From positions 186,001 to 250,000 of the forward strand of contig JAMWFC010000109.1 of the NCBI GenBank assembly GCA_027475525.1: a stretch of 64,000 nt of DNA, written 5' to 3'. The position numbers and the translations under genes were made by a program. Below the pieces are notes generated by a model. The model worked only from the letters and a program-made list of their open reading frames with translations. It made no database searches and had not been told where the DNA came from. Shown piece by piece: positions 11,509 through 24,417 of the stretch. This DNA comes from Macrolepiota albuminosa. Its lineage: Eukaryota; Basidiomycota; Agaricomycetes; Agaricales; Agaricaceae. Every line of letters begins with the position of its first letter. The stretch's first letter is position 1.

Positions 11509-13768
11509 TTACGAAAACCATGTTTTCGCGCGCCTCGACCTGCGCCACTCTTCTAGCTCAACCTGCTTTCTAATAGAGTCCTTCTCAGAGCGCATTTCCT
11601 TCATGGCCTTTTCAGCGCGTTCGCGCGCCTTGGCCTTTGCAGCACTGCTAGCAGAAGATATAGAGACATTCAAAGGATCGTACGTTGGGGCAGGCACGTG
11701 AGAATGGACATAGGACTGATGCGGCGGCCGCGATGGTACTTGCGTCAAGGTAGAGTGGTTCGTCTCTTCGTCCTGGGTGTCACCAGCCTGAGACTTACGG
11801 AGACTCTCCCGTCGATGGAGCTCACGTCTTTCAGCCAGTAGAGACGGCGATGGCTGTGGAAGAGGATAGTACCCGAGGCCAGAACCTTTTTGCTCGTCGG
11901 ATCTAAGAGACTCGTGGCGAGGAATAGCAGGTGATGGAATAGAAGATGTAGAAGGATTAATCTGCGAAGAAGATCCGGAAATAGGGATCGTGTCTTGCAG
12001 AAGGTCTTGTAACATATGATTCCTGATTGCTTGAGCTAGTGGAGACTCTGAGGTTGGCGCCAGCGTAGTAGTTACCGCAACAGGCTTCTTCTCCTTCGGT
12101 ATTGCTTCACTGTTTTGAGACCTTGAAGTTGAGCCAGAAATGGGCAAAGCGGAAGATTGTCCTTCTGGGGACGACGTTGTAGCGAAAGGAGTAATCCCTG
12201 CGGGGTGTGTGGTCACATCAACAGATGTTGACCCACCACCATGAAACCTCAGGCTGGAGCCGGGCAAGGGAGAGGAAGACGAAGATTGGGCCTTTTCCTC
12301 ATGGGACGGCGAATAGTTGTATGGGCTGTGATCATGGCTGCGACGTTTGCGATTTCGGTGTGTCCTCGATCGATAGTCCTTGTAATCATTAGTTTCGGCG
12401 GCCTCTAATTCGGTCTGAATTACGCTTATTGAGGCAGCGGGGTTAGGAGAAATGTCCTGAACGGGTTTGCAAGGCTCGGAGTTGCGATCCTTAACGGTCG
12501 CGGTGCGACCATGAGGAGTACTGCTTTGATGTGTTGGTTGGGATACTCCAGGATAGGGAACGGCACAATCGCCTGAATCGAGATTGGAACACGTGGGTGA
12601 TCGTGAGCGACTTTTTGTTTTCGGCAGAGGCGTCTCAACTTCGCTTTCCTCCGGGAGACCAAAGGAACGAATGGGAAGAGCTGAATATGCCGCGAGTGGG
12701 GAGACCATAAAATTTCCAGGTTCTGCGGCAAGGTGTTCGTCTCGCCTAACGTATTCGTCGTGATAAGCTGTAAGCTGTTGGGTCATACGTGAGGCGAGCT
12801 CCCGAGTTGATTGGTCATATCGGGAATAAGAATCATCGGGAGCTGAGTGCTGGAGGTGTTCACGGATCGTATTTAATTCTGTTGCAAGCCTGTTGTACTA
12901 TAGAGGGCATTGTTTTAATCCGGTTTATACAAATATATCCAACTCACGTGCCTGAAGGTTGTTCAATATCCAGGAAGATGGTGAGAGAGAGACACTCACA
13001 TGATCATTGCTTCATATCCATCCCGGGTAAGTTTAGCATGGTCCTGCAGAGATTTCTCTACCGACAATGCCAGAACTCTCTCATCCCTAGCCTTGCGCTC
13101 CACTTCTGCTTTCTCTTCCCTCAGATGGTTGAGGGATGCTTCTAGTTCTGTCTTCTGAGCCTTGAGTTGACGACTTGCGACCCGGACGTCAGTGATATAT
13201 ATCAGCATCCTGAAGCAGGTTCGTAGTTCAATAAACTGGAACAAGACAGATAAGTTGCGTGCATGGAAGTGGATGAGCAATCAACGAACCTGCTTGACGT
13301 CTTTCTGCTGTCGTAGGAAAGTCTTGATCTCCGCAATGCATTGTCGCGCTTCCTCTTCCGAGCAACCTTCGTTGAAAATGCTAATAATTCTCTCGAGCAG
13401 GTATTGCACGGTGTGCACATCCTCTTTACTCGCTGTAGGCCCGGCTGCCACACGGATAGCTGGTGGAGGATTATTGTCGTGGTCGACATGAAGTCGAATA
13501 TATGTCCTCGTATCGAATGTATGGCGACATAAAGGGCAGGGCTTGTAATTAGTATCAGGGTGATTGGACGTTGGAGGCGCGGATCTGAGCTTATCAATGC
13601 ACCTTCACAGAAAGACTATTCGTTAAAGTCAACGCGATGGAAAGGGAATGATGGTACACACTCAGAACAGAATACATGACCACAAATAATAGTCGATGCC
13701 ACCTTGGAACCAGTGCCGAATGCATCTAGACATATGTCACAAACAGACCCAGGGCCAAGTGTGAGCAT
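11509..13768 (-). CDS. RING finger / coiled-coil / Ser-rich protein, putative E3 ubiquitin ligase (RING-B)
   Basis: The ATG at 13768 opens a RING: CDICLD, CGHVFC, then after a splice (GA|G) SECIDKL, and CPLCRH. The RING is split by an intron just after the third cysteine pair, almost the same place as in RING-A. A long coiled coil follows (about 12,800-13,300, with LKAQKTELEASLN and EEKAEVERKARDE), interrupted by two introns flanking a candidate 4-nt exon at 12948-12951. Then comes a Ser/Pro/Thr-rich tail with basic clusters (RSRTHRNRKRRS), and finally a charged helical end (RERAEKAMKEMRSEKD) stopping at 11509. The same domain order, strand and intron behaviour as RING-A, about 2.4 kb apart, suggest an old tandem duplication, although sequence identity outside the RING is low. 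The tail end is basic rather than Ser-rich, unlike RING-A. Confidence 0.75.
12898..12999 (-). other. Two back-to-back introns (48 and 50 nt) with candidate 4-nt micro-exon (12948-12951)
   Basis: Donor GTGAGT at 12999, acceptor CAG ending 12952, four bases GCAC, donor GTGAGT at 12947, acceptor TAG ending 12898. Joining in phase 2 keeps the coiled coil open. The alternative is one longer intron ending at an ACAACAG a few bases further on, which also keeps frame but loses two codons. Confidence 0.5.
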
Positions 13769-13901
13769 CACAGAACAAGAAAGTAGAGGTATGCTTAATA
13801 CGCAAGGGTATTAATGATCCTGAGAGGGAAACGGCGGAAGGGTACAGCAAGGTGATAATATCACGTGTTTCGCTGCGCGAATGGGGACGGGTTGAACCGT
13901 T

Positions 13902-14926
13902 CTACTGGTGATAACGTCCGAATTCCAGAACGTAACCTAATGACCGAAGGCATGTCCTAAGTTGAATCAAGTTGGTCGAAAGGGCTGCATGTGGCTTACC
14001 ACGAAAAAGTGACGATTGAGAACGAGAAGACGGAGGTATGTGCTGGCTGTTTCCAAAATTTTGAGATGAACGAAAAAAATGATGTGATGGCGTCTGAAAC
14101 ACACCGAGAACACCTGGACTCGACCTCAAATCGGCGCCAAAATGAAAGTAACCCAGACGATCCTGGTTAGTAGAAGCTGTGAGGACAAGGAAGACGTCTT
14201 TTCGACACACATACTCTGACTGAGATAGACGGGAACGGAGAAAAGCTGATGCGCACTGTACTAACGCTGAGGTATCCCGATTGACCACGCGTGCCCTGGC
14301 AGTCAGATAAATGAAGCAAGGACGCTTGCCGGAGAGCAACATCAGGGAGGTCAAAAGAGTCTATAAGTAGTTGGCGTGGAACACGAGGCACGAATTCTAG
14401 GGCTATTCCAAGTTTGACATTCGCAATCAACTGATCATGAATCGGAGACAAGAAAAAAAAAAGCTGGGAATTTGAAAGAATCCGAACAGTAAACTACATG
14501 TACACTGTCCAATTTTGGCTAAGAGGACCCAGAAGATTGGTAAAGAACGGATCGTGATTATTCAAACTTGGGATTTGTCGTGACAAATTCGACAAATCGA
14601 CGAACCTTGCTATAATCTCAGTGCACAGGTCTACATGTCCACGGAAGAACCCAAGTTTTGGTTCACATACTGTCCTTTGGGAATTTCATTACTGCACCTG
14701 CGAACTTGGGTAAATGCGGAGGCCTTGCCTGCTGATCGAAGGTCTGTCCCAGCTGAGCGAGTATGATCTTAACTCTAGGTTTGAAATGCCCATGGGACAA
14801 GATATCTACAGTTACGCAATCGGAGGCGTCTTCATCTTGAATGCCACGGAACGACCGGCGACTCGTCGCTATCAAGTAGTTCATAATGTCCATCCTATCT
14901 GAATCAAGCTCTCCGGCGCCGAGCAT
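13902..14926 (-). pseudogene. Unrecognised multi-exon gene, frame broken near 14,335
   Basis: Starting at the ATG at 14926, three segments join in frame through plausible introns: a first exon with AQLGQTFDQQARPPHLPKF; an intron starting GTATGT near 14,670; a middle exon with NNHDPFFTNLLGPLSQNW; an intron starting GTGTAC near 14,508; then LIANVKLGIALEFVPRVPR. At about 14,335 the frame shifts, and the following segment (TARARVVNRDTSALVQ to the stop at 13902) is read in another frame. Four extra bases (ATCT) at that point would explain the shift. CpG content is normal, so this is host-like sequence and not an old transposon. I do not recognise the family. It could be a recent pseudogene, a sequencing error in a live gene, or a gene with a splice I have missed. 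Confidence 0.4.
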
Positions 14927-15440
14927 CGAGAACGATGGTCATCATTGACTTGTTGCTTATCGGGACCTCTGCGCCATTGAGTAACGAAGGATATATCCGA
15001 ATATATATTATACGATGGATTTATCTCCATCTGGACCAATCCTCGTGTCCACTGGAAGAAAGATGTACAACTTGGTATTTTACATCAAAGACGCATTAGC
15101 TGAGATGACGGCAAGGGTAATGAGCCATCTGGACGAAGAAATTACGAGGGAAAATCTGGAAGGATCCAACGGATTATTAGCAGGACAATTGGAAATGTGA
15201 CCGACGATCCGTATATTCCGATGTTACCTTCTTCAGATAACCAAAATCACAGTCGGTGGAAGAAAGACGACATGAAGGAGAACGCGCGAACCATCGATGT
15301 ATGCTCATGAGTGAGAACCACACAAGGCTGATTTCTCTGGATCAAAAAGGATGGGCCGCTGCGACGCACGGCGAGACCGAGGTCTACGCGGTTGGGTGTT
15401 ATGGGAGACGTGACATGGCAGTGCCAGCGTGACATGGTTT
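14927..15440. other. Upstream region, no clear gene; edge of the gene island
   Basis: CpG content is still gene-like. Short frames occur on both strands (for example 15,015-15,200 +) without recognisable domains. From about 15,440 onward CG dinucleotides almost vanish, marking the border with transposon relics. Confidence 0.35.
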
Positions 15441-15654
15441 AAATGTTTGTTAGTCTAATAAAGCCAAAAAGAAGGCACAAAGGTACATACTTCATACCCT
15501 GAACCACACCAGTCCTTTTGCCTTCACTTTTTTTGATTTTATTCAATGGGTTGCTGTCAATAGTTCGGAAAACAGCATGGAAGAATTCATTGGAAATTGA
15601 TAAGTGATTCATGGATGATGTTAGGATAAAATTGATGTTCAATGTAGAGTCCAG

Positions 15655-16135
15655 GTTGAGCAATGTCTGGCATGCTGTGACAGTCTGAGTCATATGTGAC
15701 ATCACTTATACACATCAGCATTGTTCACATTGGCCCCTTGGAGTGTCCACATGGAGTTAAAGAGGTTTTTCATGTCTTAGAATTGAAATCATGAGTTCAA
15801 TATCTGGCATACTGTGACAGTCTGAATCACACATGACAGTTACTAATATGCATCAACATCACTCACATTGGCCTTTAAACAGCCAATATTGGCCCCCTCA
15901 TCATTCTTGAAGCATTCACATGTAAGTTAGAGATGTTTTTAATGTCCTAGAATCAAAATTATGAGTTCAGGGTGCAGTTAAAAGTTCTATTTAACAGTTG
16001 ACAACAAAATCCTGCCTGAGCATCTGTGTTGCTTCTGTTGGCTTTTTATTAGCCTCCATGTTGTTCTTGGAGTATCTGCACATGAGCTTGGGCTTGAATG
16101 CACATTCTGGAGTTGAAATGATGAGTTCAGATGCA
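15655..16135 (+). repeat. Degenerate tandem repeat, about three units
   Basis: Three diverged units share blocks in the same order: CTGGCAT-CTGTGACAGTCTGA, TTGGCC, CACATG-AGTT, and AAAT-ATGAGTTCA. The units differ by many transitions and by small insertions. Confidence 0.45.
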
Positions 16136-16324
16136 GTTAACAAGTCCAATGCAGCATTTCATCACAAATACTGCTCATGCATCAGTAGTGAAAAGGTTCT
16201 CATTGTTTGGGCAGCAGGTAGCAAATGGGAGAATGTAGGTTTGTTATCCATGACAAATAAATTTTGGGTGTCCTGTTATTCCCAAGGAGTGCATGATAAT
16301 AGCATTCAAATTGTCACACTGATA

Positions 16325-17366
16325 GGCTTCTACTCAGGCTGAGCACATCAAGAGACATTATGGGCTTACTGACATTCAACATACTAAAGACTCTAGTGAG
16401 TTTTTAGAGCTCATGATATCTCTGACTTTGGTGCCCCATTGCAAACTCTACTTATTAGCCTTATCTAGCATTTACTAGTCTTTCAGCACACACTATTGGT
16501 TGACTTCAAGGCCTTAGGAGGTTTTAAACTCATAGCGCTAGCATGATGGTGGAGAAGTAACTCTGACCAAACCCTGATAAATTCTGGAAGGGGTTAGCAT
16601 TAGGCGCTGCCAGTTGACAAGGCACCTCAATCAGAAGTCTAAAAGAATCAATGATGATGGCATAGAATATACTCAAACCTGACATTTGGATCTATCAGGA
16701 ATTGATACAATGCATAGTGCTGACATTAGCACTTATGGTGTCTGTTGAGGATTTTCTGACCATACTCCAGAGTGGCCTAGCCAATTGAAATTACATTAAA
16801 AGTGAGCAGACTCATATAGTTCTAAGTTGATTTAGAGTCGCTGTTGGTTGCTGTCATCCATGTGCTGCTGGTTGCTGTTGACAGGTCACCATTAGCAGAA
16901 ACCACAAGGAGAGGCACTAAGTAGTAGCACTGCAAATAGACTTATCTTGGAAAATACAGTAGTGCATAGTATAAAAAATAGACTTCACATATACATAACA
17001 ACGAATCATAACCTTTTGAGCACCTAGTTATACTTAGCATTCAAATCGCACTAGCTTAACCTAACTTCATCACTAAGTTGGGTGCTAGCCGCATCTATCT
17101 TGTCTTCATCATTTATGGTACAACCTACAAGCACATTACACTGCACTATCCATCTTTATTTCTATATCTTTGCTTAAGCTATGGCACTTACAATTTGTGG
17201 AGTAGCACCCAAAGTGCTATCATCTAGCATGTTGTTCTATCACATTTGCTCGAGCATACCAGAACTTTGTCAGGACTCCTTACAACTATGCATGCTAGGC
17301 GCTATAGACAGCATTGTACTGCTTAAACATTTAGCACACCCAACCACAGTTGGCATCATCAACGCT
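16325..17366 (+). repeat. Decayed retroelement 3' end with LTR-like segment, copy 1
   Basis: It aligns by eye over about 1 kb with 23,505-24,417, for example at the shared AAAGAATCAATGATG and GGAATTGATACAATG blocks. The part from about 16,679 to 17,365 has LTR features: a TATAA-like box near 16,970 and an end in CATCATCA. It resembles a diverged copy of the solo LTR at 17,997-19,001. Confidence 0.45.
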
Positions 17367-17996
17367 TCAAACTTGTATACATAGAAGATATTGTGATATC
17401 TTTCCTATCATGGTCAAGAGTCAGAAGGTCGTTGTTTTCAGGTTGTTGTTTTCAAGAGCATGGACAGAGGTTAGTACAGGAAGTGAGCCTTCTGAGAAAA
17501 TATAATGTAGTAAAATGAGTTGTTACCAGTGCTAGTCTAGATGCTAAAGGTATGGCTGGGATAATGCAAAGCAGTGAATTCTACAGGCTCTAGCACATAT
17601 TTAGCACTAGGAGGATGATCCTAGCTATACCCAAGAGTTACGTGTGGTTCTACAGCTCTAGCATAGATTTAACACTCAAAGGATAGTCTTGGCTATACTT
17701 ATGCTTTATGTGCAGACAAACAAAGGTACTGCCTAAGAAATCTATAGACATTTTAAGTATTTGGTAAGAACTATCTGTTGGCAAAGAAAGACAGACAGTC
17801 TTTTGCATCCTTGTCTGCATTTAAATGATATAGCGTCCTGTACATGCATAGAAATTAATATTAGGCAGTTAACAAGTTTTACTGGCTTACATTTAATGTT
17901 GATACAGTGTGAGTACAATGCTTGATCACAAACACTCCAGCTGCATCAGAAAAGTAACAACACCTTGAATAAGCTGATATAATGATATGTGCGTAC

Positions 17997-19001
17997 TGAT
18001 AGGACCCCATACAGGATCAGCGCATCAACGGCAGGCTACGGCAATGCGGCACCGGCTCGGGATATCTTAGCGCACGCTAATTAACCAATTTTGGCAATAT
18101 TTGATGGCCATGCACGGCAAGAAGCAGATCCAATCAATGATAGCGCCAATGGCAGACAGAATGACAACTGACAGATGGCATCAGCCACTGACAACAGCGC
18201 TTAGCGAGAAGATTGACAATCTATCAAAAACTGACGGACAGCTTGGCGTTTGACCTTGGCATCTGACATCGCTTAGCGCCTCGATTTGGCGCCTGATCTA
18301 TCAAAAACTGACGGACAGCTTGGCGTTTGACCTTGGCATCTGACATCGCTTAGCGCCTCGATTTGGTGCCTGACATTGCTAAGCCTTTTGGACAGACAGA
18401 AGGGTGATGGATTGATGGTTTAGCATTGCAATCTGCCACCTGGCATTGCTAAGAGTCTTGAATGGACGGTAGGGATCTGAAACCATTGGAGCCACCCCAT
18501 AAATTTTCCAAGTTCACCGCACTTTGGTGTTATTAGTTACTTGGCGACGGTGACCTTGTTGTAGTATAAAAAGTGCTTACCGACTTGTACATAGAACAAC
18601 AAGAACAGAGTTTCCTGCCCACCTCACTCCAGTCTCCTTTACGGTCCAAATCTCATTTATGGTCAGCAATATCGAAGTCATCAGCAGCTGCAGACTCTCG
18701 CTAGTCCTTGACATACTCGCGCCTTGCAGCTATGGCAGGCATTATCAACGTTTAGACTTCGCTAAGCTTACCGCGCTCTTGCCACTTACGTTGCCATGTT
18801 CACTTACCGCTTCTTTCATAGGCGCTTTTGCCTTAGTGCTTGACACTTGCTGACCTTTTCCGATTTCACTTTATTTTCATAGGCGCGTTCTCTAGAACCT
18901 GCCCAGGACTCCTCACATCACTTATAGCACACCCAACGCAAGCTTTTGATACGGTAACACAAAAGTTATATTTGTTACTGACCAAACTTTGGGCGTCATC
19001 A
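17997..19001 (+). mobile_element. Solo LTR, family S, 4-bp target duplication GTAC
   Basis: It begins TGATAGGACC and ends GGGCGTCATCA, flanked by GTAC at 17993-17996 and 19002-19005. It is the same family as the copy nested in E1 (27,599-28,583). A TATAAAAAG-type box lies near 18,567. It includes a 77-bp tandem duplication (18,219-18,372), so the true length is probably near 928 bp. No internal region adjoins it. Confidence 0.8.
18219..18372 (+). repeat. 77-bp tandem duplication (1)
   Basis: Two copies start 77 bases apart (18,219 and 18,296) and differ at one base. Confidence 0.9.
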
Positions 19002-21164
19002 GTACTTTAGATATTTTACCATTATAATTTGCCAATATTGAATAGAAACTAACTTGTGTAAATGATTTTCTTCTCTATTGCATTCTGGAATAGAGGTGGA
19101 GAGTGAAAGATTGAGGGCAAGAAATAGAAATGGTGACTCTGATTCCTTGATATTTAGTAAGATAATGAATAATATACAAATGTTTATTATTAAAAAAAAG
19201 TAAGGGACAACTTTGTACTTCTGTCAATATCAAATTGGAGCTTTTCATTTTTTGTCTGAATCAGGTCTGATGAGACCCTGTTGAGTTTCTACTCATAATT
19301 TACCCTGAAAGATAGAGAAAACAGTACTATGTTTAAATAAGTTATGTTGTCTGCTGTCTCATGGTGCAGGCAAGATATAAATGCATCTGTAGAAGAAAGG
19401 GGAAGTAGATGAAATATAGGATATTCAATCATCAGCTTCAAAATTTATAATTAGCTGTAATTCAACAATGTCAATGCTATCAAACATGAAAAGAATTAAT
19501 AAGAACAAACTGCACTGTAGTCCTGGAGACATGTAGAGCCCTTCATCTATATGCTGACTTTACCTACATTTGGGATTGGCTGCATATGACTTGCCAGTAG
19601 GACTATATGAAGTTTTTAGAACATATAATCATATGGGTGAGAGGAGACATATCTAGTATTTTGAATACTAACAACGCATGCTTGAAACTCTATGACTGAG
19701 AATGAAACTGCTCATGATTGCATGGAGATTGCTACAGATCTGTCAGGTCACATTTAAAGTCTTTTACTCTATTCTAGAATAAACTGCTAGCTCCAGAAAT
19801 ATGTTCCATTAGAAAGTACCAATTATGGTGGTTTTAGCTCCAGCAGTGGATGACAAATAACTATATATATTTATTATTGTTATATGATTTGTATTTGATT
19901 GTCCAAATCTGTTCTTGTTTTGCAATTGTCACTATGGACAGTACAATGTCATTTTACCATTCTCGCTTCAATAACTCTAAGTTTTAGAATCACTTATGGT
20001 ATTCAGACATTGTTTCTAACACTCATAATCTATTTTCTTACTTTGACAGCATATCTGTAGTAACAAGTTGATTAGATATTCTTTATACATGCTCTACTGA
20101 TCTATTTAAAATGCTTGCACATGTGTTGTCTGAGGCAGAAAAAAATATTTCTCTTACTAGCTGTTCAGATGTATTTTTCATATTTTAAAATACTATAAAT
20201 GATGTCCCTGTTTATTGTGTACTGAAAGATAAGGCACTTGAAGCCTTTTTTAAAGTTGTTTTGTCATATCATATAATCAATATATACATGCTTGTATGTG
20301 AGGATGATATGCGCTCTCTACAAACCTCAGGGCTGATGATGGAGAATAGCCATTCAGTAGGTTCTATTTATTTCATTGTTTGAGTTTGAGTTTTAGCCAG
20401 TAAACCCTTTATCAGAAAATTCCATAAAAACCTCGTACAACATCTGAAAAAAATAAATGCCAAATCTAAAGAAAAACAATCAAGAGACCATTCTACCCCC
20501 CAAATTTACAGGTTCTCGCATAAAGCTATACTCCAAACTTACTTCTTGGGTCAGCAATAAGGGTGTTTAAAACACTATAATCAATTTTACTAGTGTGGTG
20601 TTATATTTGAGTTGCCTATTGAAGGTAATTTTAATTGATATCAGTTTGAATGTCTATTAAAGTTGCCTCAGAGTAACTTTTATTTTCCATCCAATATCAC
20701 AGCAATTGAAGATATCATTATTGACAAGTATTTTTCTTCTTGTTCTTATTATAATATCTGCTTATTGTCTTTATTATATATAGTAAAAGCAGGTCTAGCG
20801 ATCAAGACCAATTAAAATACCTCTATACCATGCATGTTGGTGCCATTGACAGTGCCGATTCATATGGTTGCTCATCTATCATGCACAACTCCCTTTATTT
20901 GGCATTACTTATATCCCTCTTCATATTACTTTTTTCTTGCAAATATGGTACACTAGCTGGTAAAGATTCTCTGCTACAGGTAAATTGATATACATTTTAT
21001 TTTATTTAAGCAGCTCTGATTACTTTTAAAGCTTTGGAGACATGTTGGTGGGCTAAAATGTCCATGTATTGTTGTCGAGGCAGATTAAGCATTGTAAAGA
21101 GTATTGTTCTCAGCAGCTTAGAATGGTAACCTGCTAAGTGAGCTGTCATTGTCAGGGGACTCCT

Positions 21165-21625
21165 CATTTCTTCTTTTTTTCACTCCTTATTCCTTCACTC
21201 TCCTTTCATTCATTTTCTTATTTCTTCTATCATTCTCTCATTTTGCTATTTCTATTCTCTCAACACTATCTATTAGTACTATTCTCAGCTTTTGAGGTGC
21301 TCTGGTTCTTTAGCTATCATTCAAACAAGTGTGGGCCCTTCAGCACTGCTTTCAGACTGCTTATATAAGCTGGAGTTTGCCTTTCTGATTTCCAAAGCCC
21401 AGAGTTTTCCTGCCTTGTTTGCACAGTTGTTTTCCATGCTTCAGAAGCCCCAGAAGCATCTAACCTGACATAGAGAATCTCTAGACTTGTTTTCTTTAAA
21501 TTGTCCTCTGCCAAGTGAGTAGTTATTATGATATTGTCAGTACATATTCTAATACACTTTGAATTTCTCTTTGCTAGCTGTGTAACTGAGCCACAGCCTC
21601 TAGAGGTTGCCTTTACAGTCATCTG
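21165..21625 (+). repeat. Dispersed repeat, inverted relative to 58,480-58,890
   Basis: The reverse complement of this segment matches 58,480-58,890 over more than 350 bp, including GGCTGTGGCTCAGT, GTGTATTAGAATAT and AAGAAAATGAATGAAAG. Differences are mostly transitions. Transposon family not identified. Confidence 0.55.
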
Positions 21626-23504
21626 CTTTGAATACCTTAACTGATCAAATCAACAAAGCAGCTTCTGCTTGGATTGAAATTGTATCTATCCTTTCTCCTT
21701 CTAAAAAGCATCTATATGATGCTTTGCATGTTGCTTTGACTGTTGCATTGACCACTTCAATAAGCAACAAAGCTAAATAAGATGATAATGCAAGCCAGTT
21801 GTTTGGACCTGCTTTATTCCCTTTTAAATTGGCTAACTTATCAGGACCCCCTAATTGCTCGACAAGCCCATCAGGTCATGTAGATATTCCTCATCCAACC
21901 ATTGGCAACAAGCCTCATAGTTATGAGCAGTCTTCACCTATGGGACCTGAAAATTTGGACAACTCAACTACTTCTTCAAATAACATTATTGCTTTAGAGG
22001 ACCTTATAGACATATCACCTGATATCTCCAATAACAATGCTGAGGATTTCTGTCTTGATCTATCTCTTTGTATAAATGCACTTGACCATGCATTGGAAGA
22101 CTCCACAGAATCTGAAAATCAACCTGACCCTTAAGTCTATGATGAGTTACTGTTTATGTGTTGATCAATTGGCTTTGATTCTGAGTTTAAGATGATGAGG
22201 ATAGCCATACTGTCAAAGTTCCAAATGGTCTTGATCTCTTAAAATCATGAATTTTTAGTAAAGAAGATACTATACAAATACTATTGTCTGGCAATGATGA
22301 GATATTTAAATACACACCAAAATTTCATATGCATATATATTCTATTCTATTCTAGTAGCCTTTTATTTACTGCTCTGTAGCTTGACAGGGATCTTGTTTG
22401 GTTTGGCAAAATATATGCTGTATTTGTTGCTCATTAGGATTGACTCTTATCTGTGAAGGTGATGACTCAAACTAAGTATCACTTTTCCTTTTCACTTGCT
22501 CTCTCGAAAACATTGATGTCATATTTTTGTATTCTTGTTATTGGGAACCAGCATATTGACATGAGCTTCAATGCACACTCTTTATCAAATGTATGCATCT
22601 TGGACAATATTATCCAAGTACATAGTACATTCAAGCTCCTTTGTATTATTATTATTATCTTTAATTTTAATTCTTTTTCCTGCAGATTTTACTATATCTA
22701 GTATCAGATATTTAAGGCATGCAACCTCTTAGAATCTTCTAAAGACATTGGAATCTTTGTACCCAAGATCATTAAGTGCTTTGGATATTCCTGCCTCTTT
22801 GGAAACTTTCCTGCACCTCCAGTTCTCAAGCAACTTAGCTGTCTGAGAAAAAGTTCAAGGTTATAGAAACTGTAAAATAAATGATTTTTATTTAATTTCT
22901 GATATGCAATAGAATCTTGCATCTACCAATGGCACCCACTATTACTGGCACATCAATGTTAATAGTTTTGCTACATTTATCTTCATTAAGACTGGCATTA
23001 AGTTGTGGTTTATAGCGGCACCCAAATCTGAAAATTACAATGACTTTGGAGATGGGATCTCTATTTTAACAATTTTTACATTAGAAAGCCAAACAATAAA
23101 AAGTGGAACAATGAGCTCCTTATTCTGCAGCTGAGTTTCATGCTGTTTGTCCACTGGTTATTTCTTTTCCTTGTATTATTTACTAATAATGTATTATTAC
23201 AGCATCATGTGTTTGTGTTTACTTCATGCCATAGTTACTCCAATACCTATAATATGCTGTGGGGGTTATTTCTACAATATATCAACTTTTGCTGCCACAA
23301 TAATCAGCTTGTATCATTATTACATTGCTTCAACATCAATATCCAACATAGACCATGGCCCCACTTTAAACACAGTGCTAATGCATCTCCTCACATATTT
23401 TGTACTTGTTTTTATTGATTTGATAACCAAACATGATATGTAAAGTCATTGTCACATCTGTTTATACTATTTATATATGTGCAGATTACAACAATAGTCA
23501 CATT

Positions 23505-24417
23505 GATAGACTTCTACCTGGATTAAGCATATCAAGGAACATTATAGGTTGGCCGATACTTGACATATAGAAGACTCCAGTGACCAGATTGGATACAAAA
23601 CAGCTCTGGCTTGGATGCTTTATTGCAGGTCTATCTTAATCATTATTTATCAGCCCTTCAGCACCCTCTATTCACTAATTTCAAGGAATTGGAAGGTTTG
23701 GGACATATAGTACTAACACAACAATGGGAGGTGGATTCTGACCAAACCCTGATTACTTTCAGAAGGGGTCAGTATTAGGTGCTGCCATTTGACAAGGCAC
23801 CTCAATCAAAAGTCTAAAAGAATCAATGATGGTGGCACAGGATATACTTAAACCTGACATCTGGACCTGTCAGGAATTGATACAATGAGTAGCACTGATA
23901 TTAGCACTCATAGTGTCTGTCAAGGATTTGACAAGTCACTGTTAGAGGGAACCACAAGAAGAGGCACTAAGAGATGGCACTGCAGATGGACTTATCTTGG
24001 AAAACACAGCAGTGCATAGTATATAAGATAGCTACTTCACATGTATATAACAACAAATCATAACCTCTTGAGCATCTAGTTATACTTAGCATTCAAATCA
24101 TGCTAGCTCTGCCTGACTTTGTCACTAAGTTAGGTGCTAGCTTTATCTATCTCATCTTCATTGTTTATAGTGCTACCTACAGGCATATTATGCTGTGCTA
24201 CTTATCTTCTTCTCTTTATCTTTGCTTAAACTATGGTGCTTACCATTTGCTATGTAGCATCTGAGGCACAATCATATAGCACATTGTTCTATCACATCTG
24301 CTCAAGCACACCAGGACCCTGTCAGGACTCCTCACAACCACATATGCCAAGTGCTGGAGACAGTGTTGTACTGCATATATGTTCAGTGCATTCAACTATA
24401 GTTGGTGTCATCAACAT
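23505..24417 (+). repeat. Decayed retroelement 3' end with LTR-like segment, copy 2
   Basis: This is the partner of 16,325-17,366. It retains a TATATAAG box near 24,020 and an end in GTGTCATCA. CpG is almost absent. The segment upstream of the LTR-like part (23,505-23,858) is a coding remnant full of stops. Confidence 0.45.

Noticed and set aside
11264..11701. Plus-strand frame overlapping the end of RING-B
   Set aside because: Mirror of the RING-B last exon and its 3' flank; no domain.
14663..14926. Fragment thought at first to be a protein kinase piece
   Set aside because: No kinase motif could be aligned; only a loose likeness around RRSFRGIQDED.
21799..22134. 111-codon plus-strand frame as a host gene
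   Set aside because: It lies in CpG-depleted relic DNA, has no recognised domain and no supporting splice structure; probably a chance or relic frame.
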